Shown: one piece after another, positions 1 to 8,593 of the stretch | Layout: the number at the start of each line of letters is the position of its first letter | Position numbering within the stretch: position 1 is the first letter of the stretch | Source of the DNA: Iodidimonas nitroreducens | GTDB taxonomy: Bacteria; Pseudomonadota; Alphaproteobacteria; Sphingomonadales; Rhodothalassiaceae | Direction: 5' to 3' | Length of the DNA stretch: 64,000 nucleotides | Assembly (NCBI GenBank): GCA_000710935.1 | Contig: BAYV01000013.1 | Span: 62,001-126,000 of the forward strand | Position numbers and translations under genes: made by a program | The notes under the pieces: generated by a model | The model's database searches: none | Seen by the model: the letters and a program-made list of their open reading frames with translations, nothing else | Told to the model about the DNA's origin: nothing

Positions 1-43
1 AAGTTGTGGCGGGAATTTGGGCAACGCCCCACGAAGGCCAAAG

Positions 44-72
44 CTTGCTTATGATTTAGCCTTGCTTATGAT
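44..72. repeat. 12-bp direct repeat upstream of the DUF4399 gene
   Basis: The 12-mer CTTGCTTATGAT occurs at 44-55 and again at 61-72, a 17-bp period, about 70 bp before the first gene. A tandem pair at this distance could be a regulator site, but nothing else supports that. It may be chance. Confidence 0.35.
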
Positions 73-140
73 CAGAACGGTCATACATAGCCTATATGTG
101 TATAAGCCATGAGGCTTTTTCATCTTGCAGGAGGATTGTT

Positions 141-584
141 ATGTTGTCGTCGTTAAAAGCACATCTCGCCCCCATGGCCGTGGTTGCCCTGATGGCCGGG
201 GGCTTTGGATCATCTGTGGCGATGGCCGATGATCACAAGGAAAAACCCAAGGCTTATATCGTCAATCTGGAGGATGGGGCCGTTGTTGAAAGCCCGGTTA
301 AAGTGGTTTTTGGGCTCAAGAATTATGGCGTGGCTCCGGCAGGGGTGGATAAAGAGGGCACGGGTCATCATCATCTGCTGATCAATGCGAGCTTATCTGA
401 TGAGGATATGACCTATCCCATCCCCGCCGACGATCAGCATCGCCATTTTGGCGGAGGGCAAACGCAGACGACTCTGGATCTGGAACCGGGTGACTATCGT
501 TTGCAGCTTGTTTTGGGGGATGCCAATCATGTGCCTATTGATCCGCCCATCGTCTCGAAACCCATCACCATCACGGTGAAATAA
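141..584 (+). CDS. DUF4399 periplasmic protein
   Basis: This 147-residue exported protein of unknown function belongs by its pattern to the DUF4399 family. The ATG at 141 is chosen because AGGAGG lies 6 bases upstream; an in-frame ATG at 96 has no such site. Residues 1 to about 30 form a Sec signal peptide ending AMA before DDHKEK. The mature part carries the family features: a YIVNLEDGAVVESPVKV strand, a GHHHLLIN histidine cluster and a second His-rich stretch DDQHRHFGGG, ending in a beta-rich GDYRLQLVLGDANH segment. The histidines would suit metal binding, which is inference. It stands alone in front of prfC with 98 bp between them. Confidence 0.85.
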   Translation: MLSSLKAHLAPMAVVALMAGGFGSSVAMADDHKEKPKAYIVNLEDGAVVESPVKVVFGLKNYGVAPAGVDKEGTGHHHLLINASLSDEDMTYPIPADDQHRHFGGGQTQTTLDLEPGDYRLQLVLGDANHVPIDPPIVSKPITITVK

Positions 585-682
585 GCCGCTAAAGGCGTTT
601 CTAGCGATTGAAACGACAAACGGCCCTTTCATATTTGTGCAAAGTCCTTAAATTGCGCGCAGATGTGAAAGGACGAACCCTC

Positions 683-2269
683 ATGACTCTGACCGAAGAT
701 ATTGGCAATCGCCGCACCTTTGCCATCATCTCTCATCCCGATGCCGGGAAAACCACGCTCACCGAAAAGCTTCTGCTTTTTGGGGGGGCCATTCAGCTTG
801 CCGGTGAAGTGCGTGCCCGTGGCGAGCGACGCCGGGCGCGATCCGATTGGATGAAGGTGGAGCAGGAGCGTGGCATTTCCGTTGCTTCATCGGTGATGAC
901 CTATGATTGGGAAGGCTGCACCTTTAATCTGCTGGATACCCCGGGCCATGAGGATTTTTCCGAAGATACCTATCGGGTGCTGACAGCGGTTGATAGCGCG
1001 GTGATGGTTCTGGATGCGGCGAAGGGGATTGAAACCCAAACCCGCAAATTGTTCGAAGTGTGCCGCCTGCGCGATATGCCGATTGCCACTTTTGTGAACA
1101 AGATGGACCGGGAAGCCCGCGATCCTTTTGATTTGCTTGATGAGGTGGAACAAACGCTGGCGCTTGATGTGTCGCCGGCATCCTGGCCGATCGGTATGGG
1201 GCGCGATTTCAAGGGCTGCTATGATCTGATTAATAATCGCCTGATTTTGATGCAGGCCGCCGACAAGAATATCCGCTCTGAGGGGATTTCTCTTTCTGGG
1301 CTTGATGATCCGCGCCTGGCCGATTATCTGCCGGAAGATAGCCTTCAAACCCTGCGCGAGCAGGTGGAAATGGTGCGCGGCCTTTGCAAGCCCTTTGATC
1401 TCCAATCTTATCTGGAAGGGCATTTGACTCCGGTTTTTTTCGGCAGTGCCCTAAACAGCTTTGGCGTGCGCGATCTTTTGTCAGGCCTGCGGGATTTTGC
1501 GCCTCCTCCCCGTTCGCATAAGGCCATTGAACGCCGGATCGAGCCCAACGAGGACAAATTTTCCGGTTTCGTTTTCAAGATTCAAGCCAATATGGACCCC
1601 AAGCATCGGGACCGCATGGCTTTCGTGCGGCTGGTCTCAGGCCGTTTCAAGCGGGGGATGAAGCTGCGCCATGTGCGCTCGGGCAAAACCATATCGGTGC
1701 ATAATGCGCAGCTTTTTCTGGCGCAGGATCGCGAGCTGGCGGAAACCGCAGTGGCCGGTGATATCATCGGCATTCCCAATCATGGGGGCTATAAAATCGG
1801 GGATAGCCTGACCGAAGGCGAAGACATCCGCTTCACCGGCATCCCAAGCTTTGCCCCTGAATTGATGCAGCGGGTGCGCCCCATCGATCCCATGCGCGCC
1901 AAGCATCTGGCCCGTGCTTTGGAGCAATTGGCTGAAGAAGGCGCGGCTTCGGTGTTCAAACCCTATCTGGGGGCCGATTGGATCGTGGGGGTGGTGGGCA
2001 GCCTGCAATTTGATGTGCTGGCCGCACGGATCGATACGGAATATAATATTCCCGTGCGTTTCGAGCCGACCGAGCTTTATACGGCCCGCTGGGTGGTTGG
2101 GGATGATCCCAAATTGCTGAAGCAGTTCATGGAAGCCAATCGCGCCTCTTTGGCCGAGGATCATAGCGGCCATCCGGTTTATCTGGCGCGCAATAGCTGG
2201 CACCTGAACAAGGGGCAGGATGATTGGCCCGATCTGCGCTTTCTTAAAACCAAGCAGGAGGTAGCATGA
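683..2269 (+). CDS. prfC: Peptide chain release factor 3 (RF3)
   Basis: RF3 is the class II release-factor GTPase that removes RF1/RF2 from the ribosome after termination. The product has 528 residues, the usual RF3 length, if translation starts at the ATG at 683, which follows AAAGGA; an extended frame from 608 adds 25 unrelated residues. The GTPase motifs are intact: SHPDAGKT (17-24), DTPGH (85-89) and NKMD (139-142). The switch I stretch SDWMKVEQERGISV is typical of RF3. The C-terminal half contains the expected GVVGSLQFDVLAARI segment and the ending RFLKTKQE. Its TGA overlaps the ATG of the next gene, so the two are probably co-translated. Confidence 0.97.
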   Translation: MTLTEDIGNRRTFAIISHPDAGKTTLTEKLLLFGGAIQLAGEVRARGERRRARSDWMKVEQERGISVASSVMTYDWEGCTFNLLDTPGHEDFSEDTYRVLTAVDSAVMVLDAAKGIETQTRKLFEVCRLRDMPIATFVNKMDREARDPFDLLDEVEQTLALDVSPASWPIGMGRDFKGCYDLINNRLILMQAADKNIRSEGISLSGLDDPRLADYLPEDSLQTLREQVEMVRGLCKPFDLQSYLEGHLTPVFFGSALNSFGVRDLLSGLRDFAPPPRSHKAIERRIEPNEDKFSGFVFKIQANMDPKHRDRMAFVRLVSGRFKRGMKLRHVRSGKTISVHNAQLFLAQDRELAETAVAGDIIGIPNHGGYKIGDSLTEGEDIRFTGIPSFAPELMQRVRPIDPMRAKHLARALEQLAEEGAASVFKPYLGADWIVGVVGSLQFDVLAARIDTEYNIPVRFEPTELYTARWVVGDDPKLLKQFMEANRASLAEDHSGHPVYLARNSWHLNKGQDDWPDLRFLKTKQEVA

Positions 2270-2934
2270 TAAAGCGGAGAACAGGGGCATTATGGGCCCT
2301 GATCATCGGATCGGTTTTTTTGACATCGGCCTGTATGGGGGCGGATGATCAAGACGCCCCGGATGCGGCCGCCATCGATCAGGCGCTTTCAGATCATTAT
2401 GAGCTGATCGCCATGGCCTTTGCCTCAAACAGGGATGAGGCCGAGAGGGCCGCCAACTCCATTGCTGATGGTGAACCTGAAGCTTCTCCTGATGCTGGCC
2501 CTGAAGCGGGTTCTGATCAATCCGCTGAGGAAAGCCGCAAGTGCACATCGATGGAGATTATCATCAATCGCATGGATGGCCGGGAAAGCCGGGAGCGTTT
2601 CACCATGCCCTGCCATCTTTTGGATCGGGCACAAAACAGCCTGAGCCAGGGCATGAAAGCCCTTGAAAAAGCACTTGAGGATGCGGGCCTTGCGGTTTCC
2701 AATTCTGTGTTTTCGGGGAAGCCCATGGCCTATCAGCGGGTGGAAAAGATTGCCTGTATCAAGGCGGTTGAAAAGCCCGGCTTCGTGTGTGATCTGCGGG
2801 TTTGGTTTGATGATGAAGGGCAAACGGTTTCGCGCTATCAAACGGCCCGTTTCGTTAAAGATCGCGATGGCTGGATCGCGCTGGAGGTCAGCGGTTCCCC
2901 TTTGAGCGGGGATGATGCGCCATCGGATTTTTGA
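2266..2934 (+). CDS. Hypothetical lipoprotein
   Basis: I do not recognise this 222-residue protein. It begins with a basic MIKRR, a hydrophobic stretch and a lipobox LTSAC (Cys about 23), so it should be a lipid-anchored periplasmic or outer-membrane protein. Residues about 65-90 are an acidic, Ala/Pro/Glu-rich low-complexity linker. The C-terminal domain has two cysteine pairs in contexts such as KCTSMEIII, MPCHLL, IACIKA and FVCDLRVWF, which could form disulfides. The start ATG overlaps the prfC stop (ATGA), so it is translationally coupled to RF3. No function is proposed. Confidence 0.75.
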   Translation: MIKRRTGALWALIIGSVFLTSACMGADDQDAPDAAAIDQALSDHYELIAMAFASNRDEAERAANSIADGEPEASPDAGPEAGSDQSAEESRKCTSMEIIINRMDGRESRERFTMPCHLLDRAQNSLSQGMKALEKALEDAGLAVSNSVFSGKPMAYQRVEKIACIKAVEKPGFVCDLRVWFDDEGQTVSRYQTARFVKDRDGWIALEVSGSPLSGDDAPSDF

Positions 2935-2972
2935 GGGGGTCTTTTTCTGGGGTGTCTTTAGGTGGGGGGTCT

Positions 2973-3179
2973 ATGGGAAAAAGTACGGAGCCTAAGAACG
3001 TGAAGCTTATGAACACGGCGCTTTTGCGGCTGCGCTATGTTTTGGAAGGGTTGGATGGTGCCGATCAGGCCATGCTGGTTGATCTTTTGGAGCGAAAGGC
3101 CGATCTGATCTTGCGGGATGAAGAGAAAACCGACCAAAGCCCGGCTTCATGCCCCCGCCTGTATGGCCATGATGGCTGA
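2973..3179 (+). CDS. Small hypothetical protein
   Basis: This 68-residue frame follows the lipoprotein gene. The ATG at 2973 is preferred because a G-rich GGTGGGGG stretch sits just upstream; the frame extends back to 2931, where it would overlap the preceding gene by 4 bases. The centre (NTALLRLRYVLEGLDGADQAMLVDLLERKADLIL) looks like a short amphipathic helical hairpin and the C-terminus is polar. No family is recognised. It may be a real small cytosolic protein at the end of the prfC operon, but evidence is limited to coding appearance and position. Confidence 0.5.
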   Translation: MGKSTEPKNVKLMNTALLRLRYVLEGLDGADQAMLVDLLERKADLILRDEEKTDQSPASCPRLYGHDG

Positions 3180-3208
3180 TTTTTTTAACCTGTTCAGTGA
3201 GCTTATGG

Positions 3209-4498
3209 TCAAAAGCTGAAGCTTAAAATGATGCTCAGCCCTTCATCATTATCGGATGTGCCCGCCAGATTGATCCGCAATTGGGTGGTCAGTTCGATCT
3301 TTTGCGCCGGGGCTTGGCGCGCCGATCCGCCAAAGGGCAGGGCTATCGTCAGCCCCGGTCCGCCTTCCAAAAGGGAGGTGCGCCCCGATCTGTCATCCTG
3401 CCACAGGCCAGATAAAAGCAGATGCGGCGTCAGGATGAAGCCGTTTTTTTGCCAGGATCGGCCGATGCGCCCTTCACCATTCATCTGCCAATCGGTTTTT
3501 TCAAACCCAATCCCTGCGATATCGCCAAAAACCGACCAGAAAAGCCAGGATGACCCCTGATGCGCCACGGGCCGTTCATAGCCCGCGCCCCATGAGCCAG
3601 AGACCCGAACCAACCAATCATCCCGGGCAAAATCCCCGACCGACACCAGCCGTTCTGCGCCCACTATGATGGCCTGAGAGGCAAAGGGCTTCAGTTTCAG
3701 GCCAAAGCCCGCCTGTTCGCTTTTGGCCTGTGGTAAGGGATCGGCCCCATCAACCGACCATAAAAGCCGCGCAAATCCGGCCATCCAGCGATCCGGTGAT
3801 CCCAGCCACAGGGGCAGGCGGCCATTGGCTTCGATGATCCCCTGACTTTGGCTCAGAACCCGATCCCCCAGCAACAGGCTTTCATCATCGGGGCCATCCG
3901 TGCGCCATAACAGGCTCGCCGATCCCCAGATGATGCGATCTAGGGCGCGCATTTCGCGCCGTGTTTGCTCTAAAATCAGGGGATCGTGATCAAGGCCGAG
4001 GGCTGTGATGAAATGGGTGCGCGCGCAGGCCATATCCCCGTCATGTCGGCATAAATAGGCCAATTGCCGATGATAAACCGGATGATCAGGGGCTTTTTCC
4101 ACCAATTGCGCAAAAACATCCCGGGCGGCAGGCTGATCGCCAGCAGCCAAAAAGGCATAGCCTGCGGATGCCAAACTTTCGGCTTTGGGGCGGATGGAAA
4201 AAGCCAGAAGAAAGGACTGCGCCGCTTGGGCATGGCGGGCGAGGGCGGATTGAATATGGCCCAGATCCAGCGCCCATTGATGGCGGCGCGCCTCATCTGC
4301 TGTTTGTTCAATCGCCAAAGCCAGGAAATGGGCAGCCATGGCCTGATCCCCTGCATTCAGCGCCTGATAGGCTTCCGTTGCCGCCTGATGGGCGGAAAGG
4401 GGCGGGTTCTGCGGCTTCACCCTGACCTCGATCTGGGCCGCTGTCGGCAAAGACTGCATCCAGCAAAAGGCTATGAGCAGGGCGCGCATGAAGATCAT
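3209..4498 (-). CDS. NfrA-like outer-membrane TPR protein
   Basis: The 429-residue product resembles a shortened NfrA (bacteriophage N4 adsorption protein A), the outer-membrane partner of NfrB in making or exporting a surface glycan. A signal peptide (about 1-22, ending TAAQ) precedes three or four TPR-like helical repeats (about 40-180). The C-terminal half carries the NfrA-type domain: GFGLKLKPFASQ, VGAERLVSVGDFARDDWLVRV and SWGAGYE, ending in alternating strands to a terminal SFSF, as expected for a beta-barrel or outer-membrane end. E. coli NfrA is more than twice as long. The start ATG overlaps the nfrB-like stop (ATGA), so the pair forms one operon with the glycosyltransferase first. 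Confidence 0.75.
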   Translation of the reverse strand: MIFMRALLIAFCWMQSLPTAAQIEVRVKPQNPPLSAHQAATEAYQALNAGDQAMAAHFLALAIEQTADEARRHQWALDLGHIQSALARHAQAAQSFLLAFSIRPKAESLASAGYAFLAAGDQPAARDVFAQLVEKAPDHPVYHRQLAYLCRHDGDMACARTHFITALGLDHDPLILEQTRREMRALDRIIWGSASLLWRTDGPDDESLLLGDRVLSQSQGIIEANGRLPLWLGSPDRWMAGFARLLWSVDGADPLPQAKSEQAGFGLKLKPFASQAIIVGAERLVSVGDFARDDWLVRVSGSWGAGYERPVAHQGSSWLFWSVFGDIAGIGFEKTDWQMNGEGRIGRSWQKNGFILTPHLLLSGLWQDDRSGRTSLLEGGPGLTIALPFGGSARQAPAQKIELTTQLRINLAGTSDNDEGLSIILSFSF

Positions 4499-5943
4499 CG
4501 CCTGCCCTCATGATCCGTTTGTTCCTCTAGATCACCGGCCAGATCAGCGGCCAGATCAGCGGGATCATCGGGAAACAGATGGCTGGTTTTTTCCCATTGC
4601 AGGGGCGTGCCATGAAAAAGATGCACCAGATAAAGCCGCAAAGCCCGCCAGGCGGCCGCACAATTCACCAGATTGCCGATGAAAACCCGGGGGATGGAGA
4701 ATAATCCCTGCTGCCAGCCATAAAGCCTGCCGGTATAAAAAGCGCGATGTCCGGCGCGATTGATCAGCAGCCCGGCATTCAAAAAAAGCAGCATCATCAA
4801 GGGGGAGCGGGGATCGATGATCGGCGGCATATCGGTCAGATGGGCGTGCCTCGCCCCTTCATAAAGCGCCAAAGCCAGCACAAGGACATAAGCCGCCACC
4901 CCCATAAAGGCGGTGAGAATGGCTTTGCGATCCCGCATCAGCATATAGCGCATGGCCAATGATCCGGGCCAGCCCTGACTTTTCCAGGATTGCAAAACGA
5001 TACCGATCAGCCAGCGGGATTTCTGGCTGACCGCCGCCTTGAAAGCCGTGGGAAAATATTCCCGCGTGGCGATCACCGCGCGCTGATCTTCGGATTCGGG
5101 CAGCCGCACGAAAATGCTGTTATAGCCCAGCTTTAAAAGCATCAGGGCCAGTTCATAATCCTCAGTCAGGCTGTGTTGGGGGAACGGCCCCGGCGCCTTT
5201 GATATTTGGGCGATATGGCTTAAGGCCTTGCGCGAAAAGGCGCAGCCAACGCCCGCACAGGGAATGCCCCCTGCCATCCATTCCCGCAGGACCAGATCTT
5301 TTTGATGGGATTCTGCAAATTCATCCAGATAATGCCCACCCACAAGGCTGCGAAGGGGCGGCGGCAGCGGGATCACCGGCAATTGGATAAGATCGGCCCG
5401 ATCGGCCAGATAATTGAAAAGCTGTAATTCATCGGGATGCACCACATCTTCGGCATCATGCAAAATGATCTGCTGGAAATCGTCATAGGCCGGATCGGCA
5501 ATCAGCGCCCGCCATAGATGGTTCAGGCAATCGCCTTTGCTGGTGGGGCCATCATGATCCAGACACAGGATTTTCAGCCAGCTCTGTTCACGATCCACCG
5601 CCCGTGCCTTAATGGCGGTCTCACGGTCATTGGGATAAACGCCTAAGAACACAACATAATGATCATAGCGCAGGCTGCGCCGAAGCCGTTTCAGCATCGG
5701 CGCTATCACATCGCTTTCATTCCATGCGGGCAGAAAAATAGCGATTGGCTTTTGTTTTTGCACAGGAAGGCTTTGCGAATTGGCGCGGGCAGATTTCCGG
5801 TAAATGGTCAGGGAGCGCGACAGGCTACGATAATGGGTTGCCAGGTCGATGAACAGATCATCAAGGCCAGACAGCAGGATCAGCGCAGCAATGATCCAGA
5901 CAAGGAGGTTTAGCCCCGCATGGAGCGCATCAGCAGCATCCAT
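4495..5943 (-). CDS. NfrB-like membrane glycosyltransferase, GT2
   Basis: This 482-residue inner-membrane family 2 glycosyltransferase should polymerise a nucleotide-sugar into a glycan. A membrane segment near 12-30 precedes the catalytic domain, which has all the processive GT2 motifs: LPAWNES (71-77), the DxD-type HDAEDVVH (162-169), LTEDYELAL (about 259-267) and QKSRW (307-311). Two or three membrane segments follow (about 342-360, 383-396). The segment HYRSLSR and the domain order are those of NfrB. E. coli NfrB is about 745 residues because of an added C-terminal MshEN domain that binds c-di-GMP; here the protein ends soon after the membrane segments, so that control appears absent. A G-rich ribosome site precedes the ATG. 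Confidence 0.8.
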   Translation of the reverse strand: MDAADALHAGLNLLVWIIAALILLSGLDDLFIDLATHYRSLSRSLTIYRKSARANSQSLPVQKQKPIAIFLPAWNESDVIAPMLKRLRRSLRYDHYVVFLGVYPNDRETAIKARAVDREQSWLKILCLDHDGPTSKGDCLNHLWRALIADPAYDDFQQIILHDAEDVVHPDELQLFNYLADRADLIQLPVIPLPPPLRSLVGGHYLDEFAESHQKDLVLREWMAGGIPCAGVGCAFSRKALSHIAQISKAPGPFPQHSLTEDYELALMLLKLGYNSIFVRLPESEDQRAVIATREYFPTAFKAAVSQKSRWLIGIVLQSWKSQGWPGSLAMRYMLMRDRKAILTAFMGVAAYVLVLALALYEGARHAHLTDMPPIIDPRSPLMMLLFLNAGLLINRAGHRAFYTGRLYGWQQGLFSIPRVFIGNLVNCAAAWRALRLYLVHLFHGTPLQWEKTSHLFPDDPADLAADLAGDLEEQTDHEGRR

Positions 5944-6007
5944 AAAGGCGCCCCCCGCCTGTTTTGATGAAGGGCCCTATCTAGGGGAACATAAATTGAA
6001 ATATCAA

Positions 6008-7006
6008 CTATAAAGAAATAAAAGATGCAGCATATTCAAGAATAAACAACATAAGAACGAGAATAGCGCAGGATATGGCGTATAATGTTCTTGAGATTGT
6101 AATATCCCTGATGCCGGGTTCAGCAAGCTGGCCACCGAAAAAATCGCCCTTGCGCTGATGGCTGCCGATACAGACGGGCCCCCCGAGCCGCACGCCTAAG
6201 CTGCCGCTGAAGACTGCGATGGCCGGGCTGAAAACGGGCCAGGCATAGCGGTGATTGCGGCACAGGATGCGCAAGGCCTGGATCGTGCGCCCGGGCCAGA
6301 GAACAAGGCTGCCCAAAAGCAGAAAGGGGGCCGAAAGCACAGTGGCGGGCAGCAGAAAGGCGGCGGAAAAGGCGCGGGGATAGGTGCCAAAGCTGCGCGC
6401 ATGATCGGATTGTTCATCGATCATGATGCTGGCGGTATCCAAAAGCTTATAGGCGATGAGTGCCGGAAACCCGCCCAGTACAAACCACAGGATCGGGGCA
6501 ATATGGCCCTGCACAAAACCCATGGCCCCGCTTTCGATGGCGGCGGCGGAAAGGGCGCTTTCGTTCATGCGGCTGGTATCGCGGCCGGTGAGTAGGGTGA
6601 GCATGGCGCGCCCTTCTTCAAGGCCTAAAGCGAGGCTGTTGGCCATCAGGCGCAAGCGTTCGAGCATGGGCCGTAAATTGATCAGGGATGCCAGAAACAT
6701 CGCTTTGATGATCCAGGCATAAGGAAATTGCGCGAGCGCAATGCTCAAGAGAAAGCCGCATAAAAGCCCGAAAATCAGCAGGAAAACAGCCACCGACAAA
6801 GAATCGGCGCGGCGCATCCTGTCATCATGGCTTGGTTGATTATAGCGGCTTTCCATCTTTGCGATCAGCCCGCTGGCCCATGTCATGGGGAAAGAAAAAA
6901 CCCGGCTGATGCGGCTGGAACTGCAAAAGATCAGATTGAACACAAGGGCCAGCACGATCACCATGGCGCCAGACAGGCTGGCAAAGGGGAGATCGCCCCC
7001 GGTCAT
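6008..7006 (-). CDS. cobD: Adenosylcobinamide-phosphate synthase CobD/CbiB
   Basis: CobD/CbiB attaches the aminopropanol (phosphate) arm to adenosylcobyric acid late in cobalamin synthesis and is an integral membrane protein. The 332-residue product has about five membrane segments and the family signature GRDTS (141-145) followed by AIESGAMGFVQGHIAPILW and YKLLDTASIMI. The start at 7006 gives an ATGA overlap with the DUF1289 gene; a longer frame to 7093 would overlap it by about 90 bases. No other cobalamin gene is in the window and no B12 riboswitch was recognised upstream. It may act in salvage or work with genes elsewhere. Confidence 0.88.
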   Translation of the reverse strand: MTGGDLPFASLSGAMVIVLALVFNLIFCSSSRISRVFSFPMTWASGLIAKMESRYNQPSHDDRMRRADSLSVAVFLLIFGLLCGFLLSIALAQFPYAWIIKAMFLASLINLRPMLERLRLMANSLALGLEEGRAMLTLLTGRDTSRMNESALSAAAIESGAMGFVQGHIAPILWFVLGGFPALIAYKLLDTASIMIDEQSDHARSFGTYPRAFSAAFLLPATVLSAPFLLLGSLVLWPGRTIQALRILCRNHRYAWPVFSPAIAVFSGSLGVRLGGPVCIGSHQRKGDFFGGQLAEPGIRDITISRTLYAISCAILVLMLFILEYAASFISL

Positions 7007-7188
7007 GATCGGTCTCGGGCCACAGGGCCGGGGCGGCGGCGCGGCAGCATGGCCAGTATCTGCTGTTTTTGCGCAGGCTTCAGCCGCGCCCAATGTTCAA
7101 TTTCCTGATCCGTGCGCCAGCAGCCGATGCACAGCCCCAAATCAGGCTCCAGCCTGCAGCGGTCGATACAGGGGGATTTGATGGCCAT
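7003..7188 (-). CDS. DUF1289 small cysteine protein
   Basis: The 61-residue protein has the DUF1289 pattern: SPCIDRCRLEPDLGLCIGC (four cysteines) followed by an RTDQEIEHWARL helix and QKQQILAMLPRR. The cysteine layout suggests a small metal or Fe-S binding fold, and the function is unknown. The start is uncertain: ATG at 7188 fits the usual family N-terminus (MAIKSPC), and in-frame ATGs at 7197 and 7245 are possible. Its stop overlaps the cobD start, so the two are co-translated. This pairing may be accidental. Confidence 0.8.
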   Translation of the reverse strand: MAIKSPCIDRCRLEPDLGLCIGCWRTDQEIEHWARLKPAQKQQILAMLPRRRPGPVARDRS

Positions 7189-7423
7189 AGCGATCATCCG
7201 TTTGTTTGGTCTTGCTGGCGAAGGCTTATGATCAGGCTTGTGCATTCAGATTGGCAGTGAGCATGGATTTCACAAGAGGACGAAATCATAACAGTTTATG
7301 ACGATATATCTCCCCTGAGGCAAGCGGCAGGTTGCCATCTGTTTTCTGGCGTGCACAATCACGATTGCGGCTGTGCTTTTTTAAAAGGGCGCTGTGTTTT
7401 TTATAGACCAGACAGGTGATGTT

Positions 7424-8590
7424 ATGGATTTTTCCTTGAACGATGAACAGAAAATGCTTCAAGCGGGGGCGGCGCGATTCATCAAGGAACAATATTCCTT
7501 TGAAAAACGCCGGGCGCTGGCCGCCTCGCCGGAAGGATTTTCTCGTGATCATTGGGCGAAATTCGCTGAATTGGGCTGGCTGGCCTTGCCCTTTGCCGAG
7601 GCCGCAACCGATGCCTCCACCGGGGGTGATGAGGTGGGCGGTTTAGGGGGCACAGCCATCGACACCATGCTTTTGATGGAGCAATTTGGCCAGGGGATGG
7701 TGCTTCTACCTTATCTTTCAACCATTCTTATGGCGGGTCGGGCGATCGAGGCCATGGGTTCGGCACAGCAACGGGCGCGGTTTCTGCCCCCCATCATGGC
7801 CGGTGATCTTTTTGCCAGCCTTGCTTTTGTGGAACCACAGGCCCGCTATGATCTGGCCGATGTTTCGACTGCCGCCAGCATCAGCGGCAAGGGATGGCGC
7901 CTTTCGGGGGCAAAAAGCATCGTGCTCAATGGCGATGTGGCGGATCTTCTGGTCGTTCCGGCGCGCACCGCCGGTGGGCGCACCGATGAACGCGGGCTTT
8001 CCTGTTTTCTGGTGGATAGCAAGGCCCCCGGGGTGCAGATTCGCACCGTGCCCAGCACCGATGGCGGGCGCGTGAGCGATATTGTGTTTGATGATGTGAA
8101 GCTTGATCCCGAAGCCCTGCTGGGCCCCGAAGATGGCGCGTTGCCTTTTTTATCCGCCCTTTTGGATCGCGCGGCCGCCGCCCTTTGTGCCGAGGCGATG
8201 GGGATCATCGATGCGGCGGTGGAAGCCACCCGTGCTTATTTGTTGCAGCGCAGCCAGTTTGGCCGTCCGCTCGCCAGCTTTCAGGCTTTGCAGCATCGCT
8301 TATCTGAAATGGTGATTGCGCAGGAACAAACCCGCTCTTTGGTTTATGTTGCCAGCATGCGGATTGGCGAGGATAACCCCGTTGAACGGGCCCGGGCGGT
8401 TTCTGCTGCCAAGGCGGAAATCAGCCGCAATGGCAGCATGATCCTTGCCAATGCCGTGCAATTGCATGGCGGCATGGGGGTTTCAGAAGAATTGAATGTG
8501 GGGACCTATTTCAAACGCCTGCACATGATCAATGCCCTGTTTGGTGATCGCGATTATCATGTGCGGCGCTATGCGGCTTTGGCGGCCTGA
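7424..8590 (+). CDS. Acyl-CoA dehydrogenase family protein
   Basis: The product is a 388-residue FAD-dependent acyl-CoA dehydrogenase, resembling the small subunit of pimeloyl-CoA dehydrogenase. The N-terminal helical domain starts MDFSLNDEQKMLQ, the middle beta domain has the ASLAFVEPQ and KSIVLNGDVADLLVVPAR stretches, and the C-terminal helical domain ends with RSQFGRPLASFQALQHRL and VQLHGGMGVSEEL, which bind FAD. The ATG at 7424 matches the family start; an upstream frame start at 7394 is unlikely. The large-subunit partner often beside such genes is not here, so substrate cannot be given. It converges on egtD with only 3 bp between stops. Confidence 0.88.
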   Translation: MDFSLNDEQKMLQAGAARFIKEQYSFEKRRALAASPEGFSRDHWAKFAELGWLALPFAEAATDASTGGDEVGGLGGTAIDTMLLMEQFGQGMVLLPYLSTILMAGRAIEAMGSAQQRARFLPPIMAGDLFASLAFVEPQARYDLADVSTAASISGKGWRLSGAKSIVLNGDVADLLVVPARTAGGRTDERGLSCFLVDSKAPGVQIRTVPSTDGGRVSDIVFDDVKLDPEALLGPEDGALPFLSALLDRAAAALCAEAMGIIDAAVEATRAYLLQRSQFGRPLASFQALQHRLSEMVIAQEQTRSLVYVASMRIGEDNPVERARAVSAAKAEISRNGSMILANAVQLHGGMGVSEELNVGTYFKRLHMINALFGDRDYHVRRYAALAA

Positions 8591-8593
8591 TCT

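Noticed and set aside
7189-7423. Cobalamin riboswitch near cobD
   Set aside because: The conserved B12-box sequence was not seen on the minus strand upstream of the DUF1289-cobD pair.
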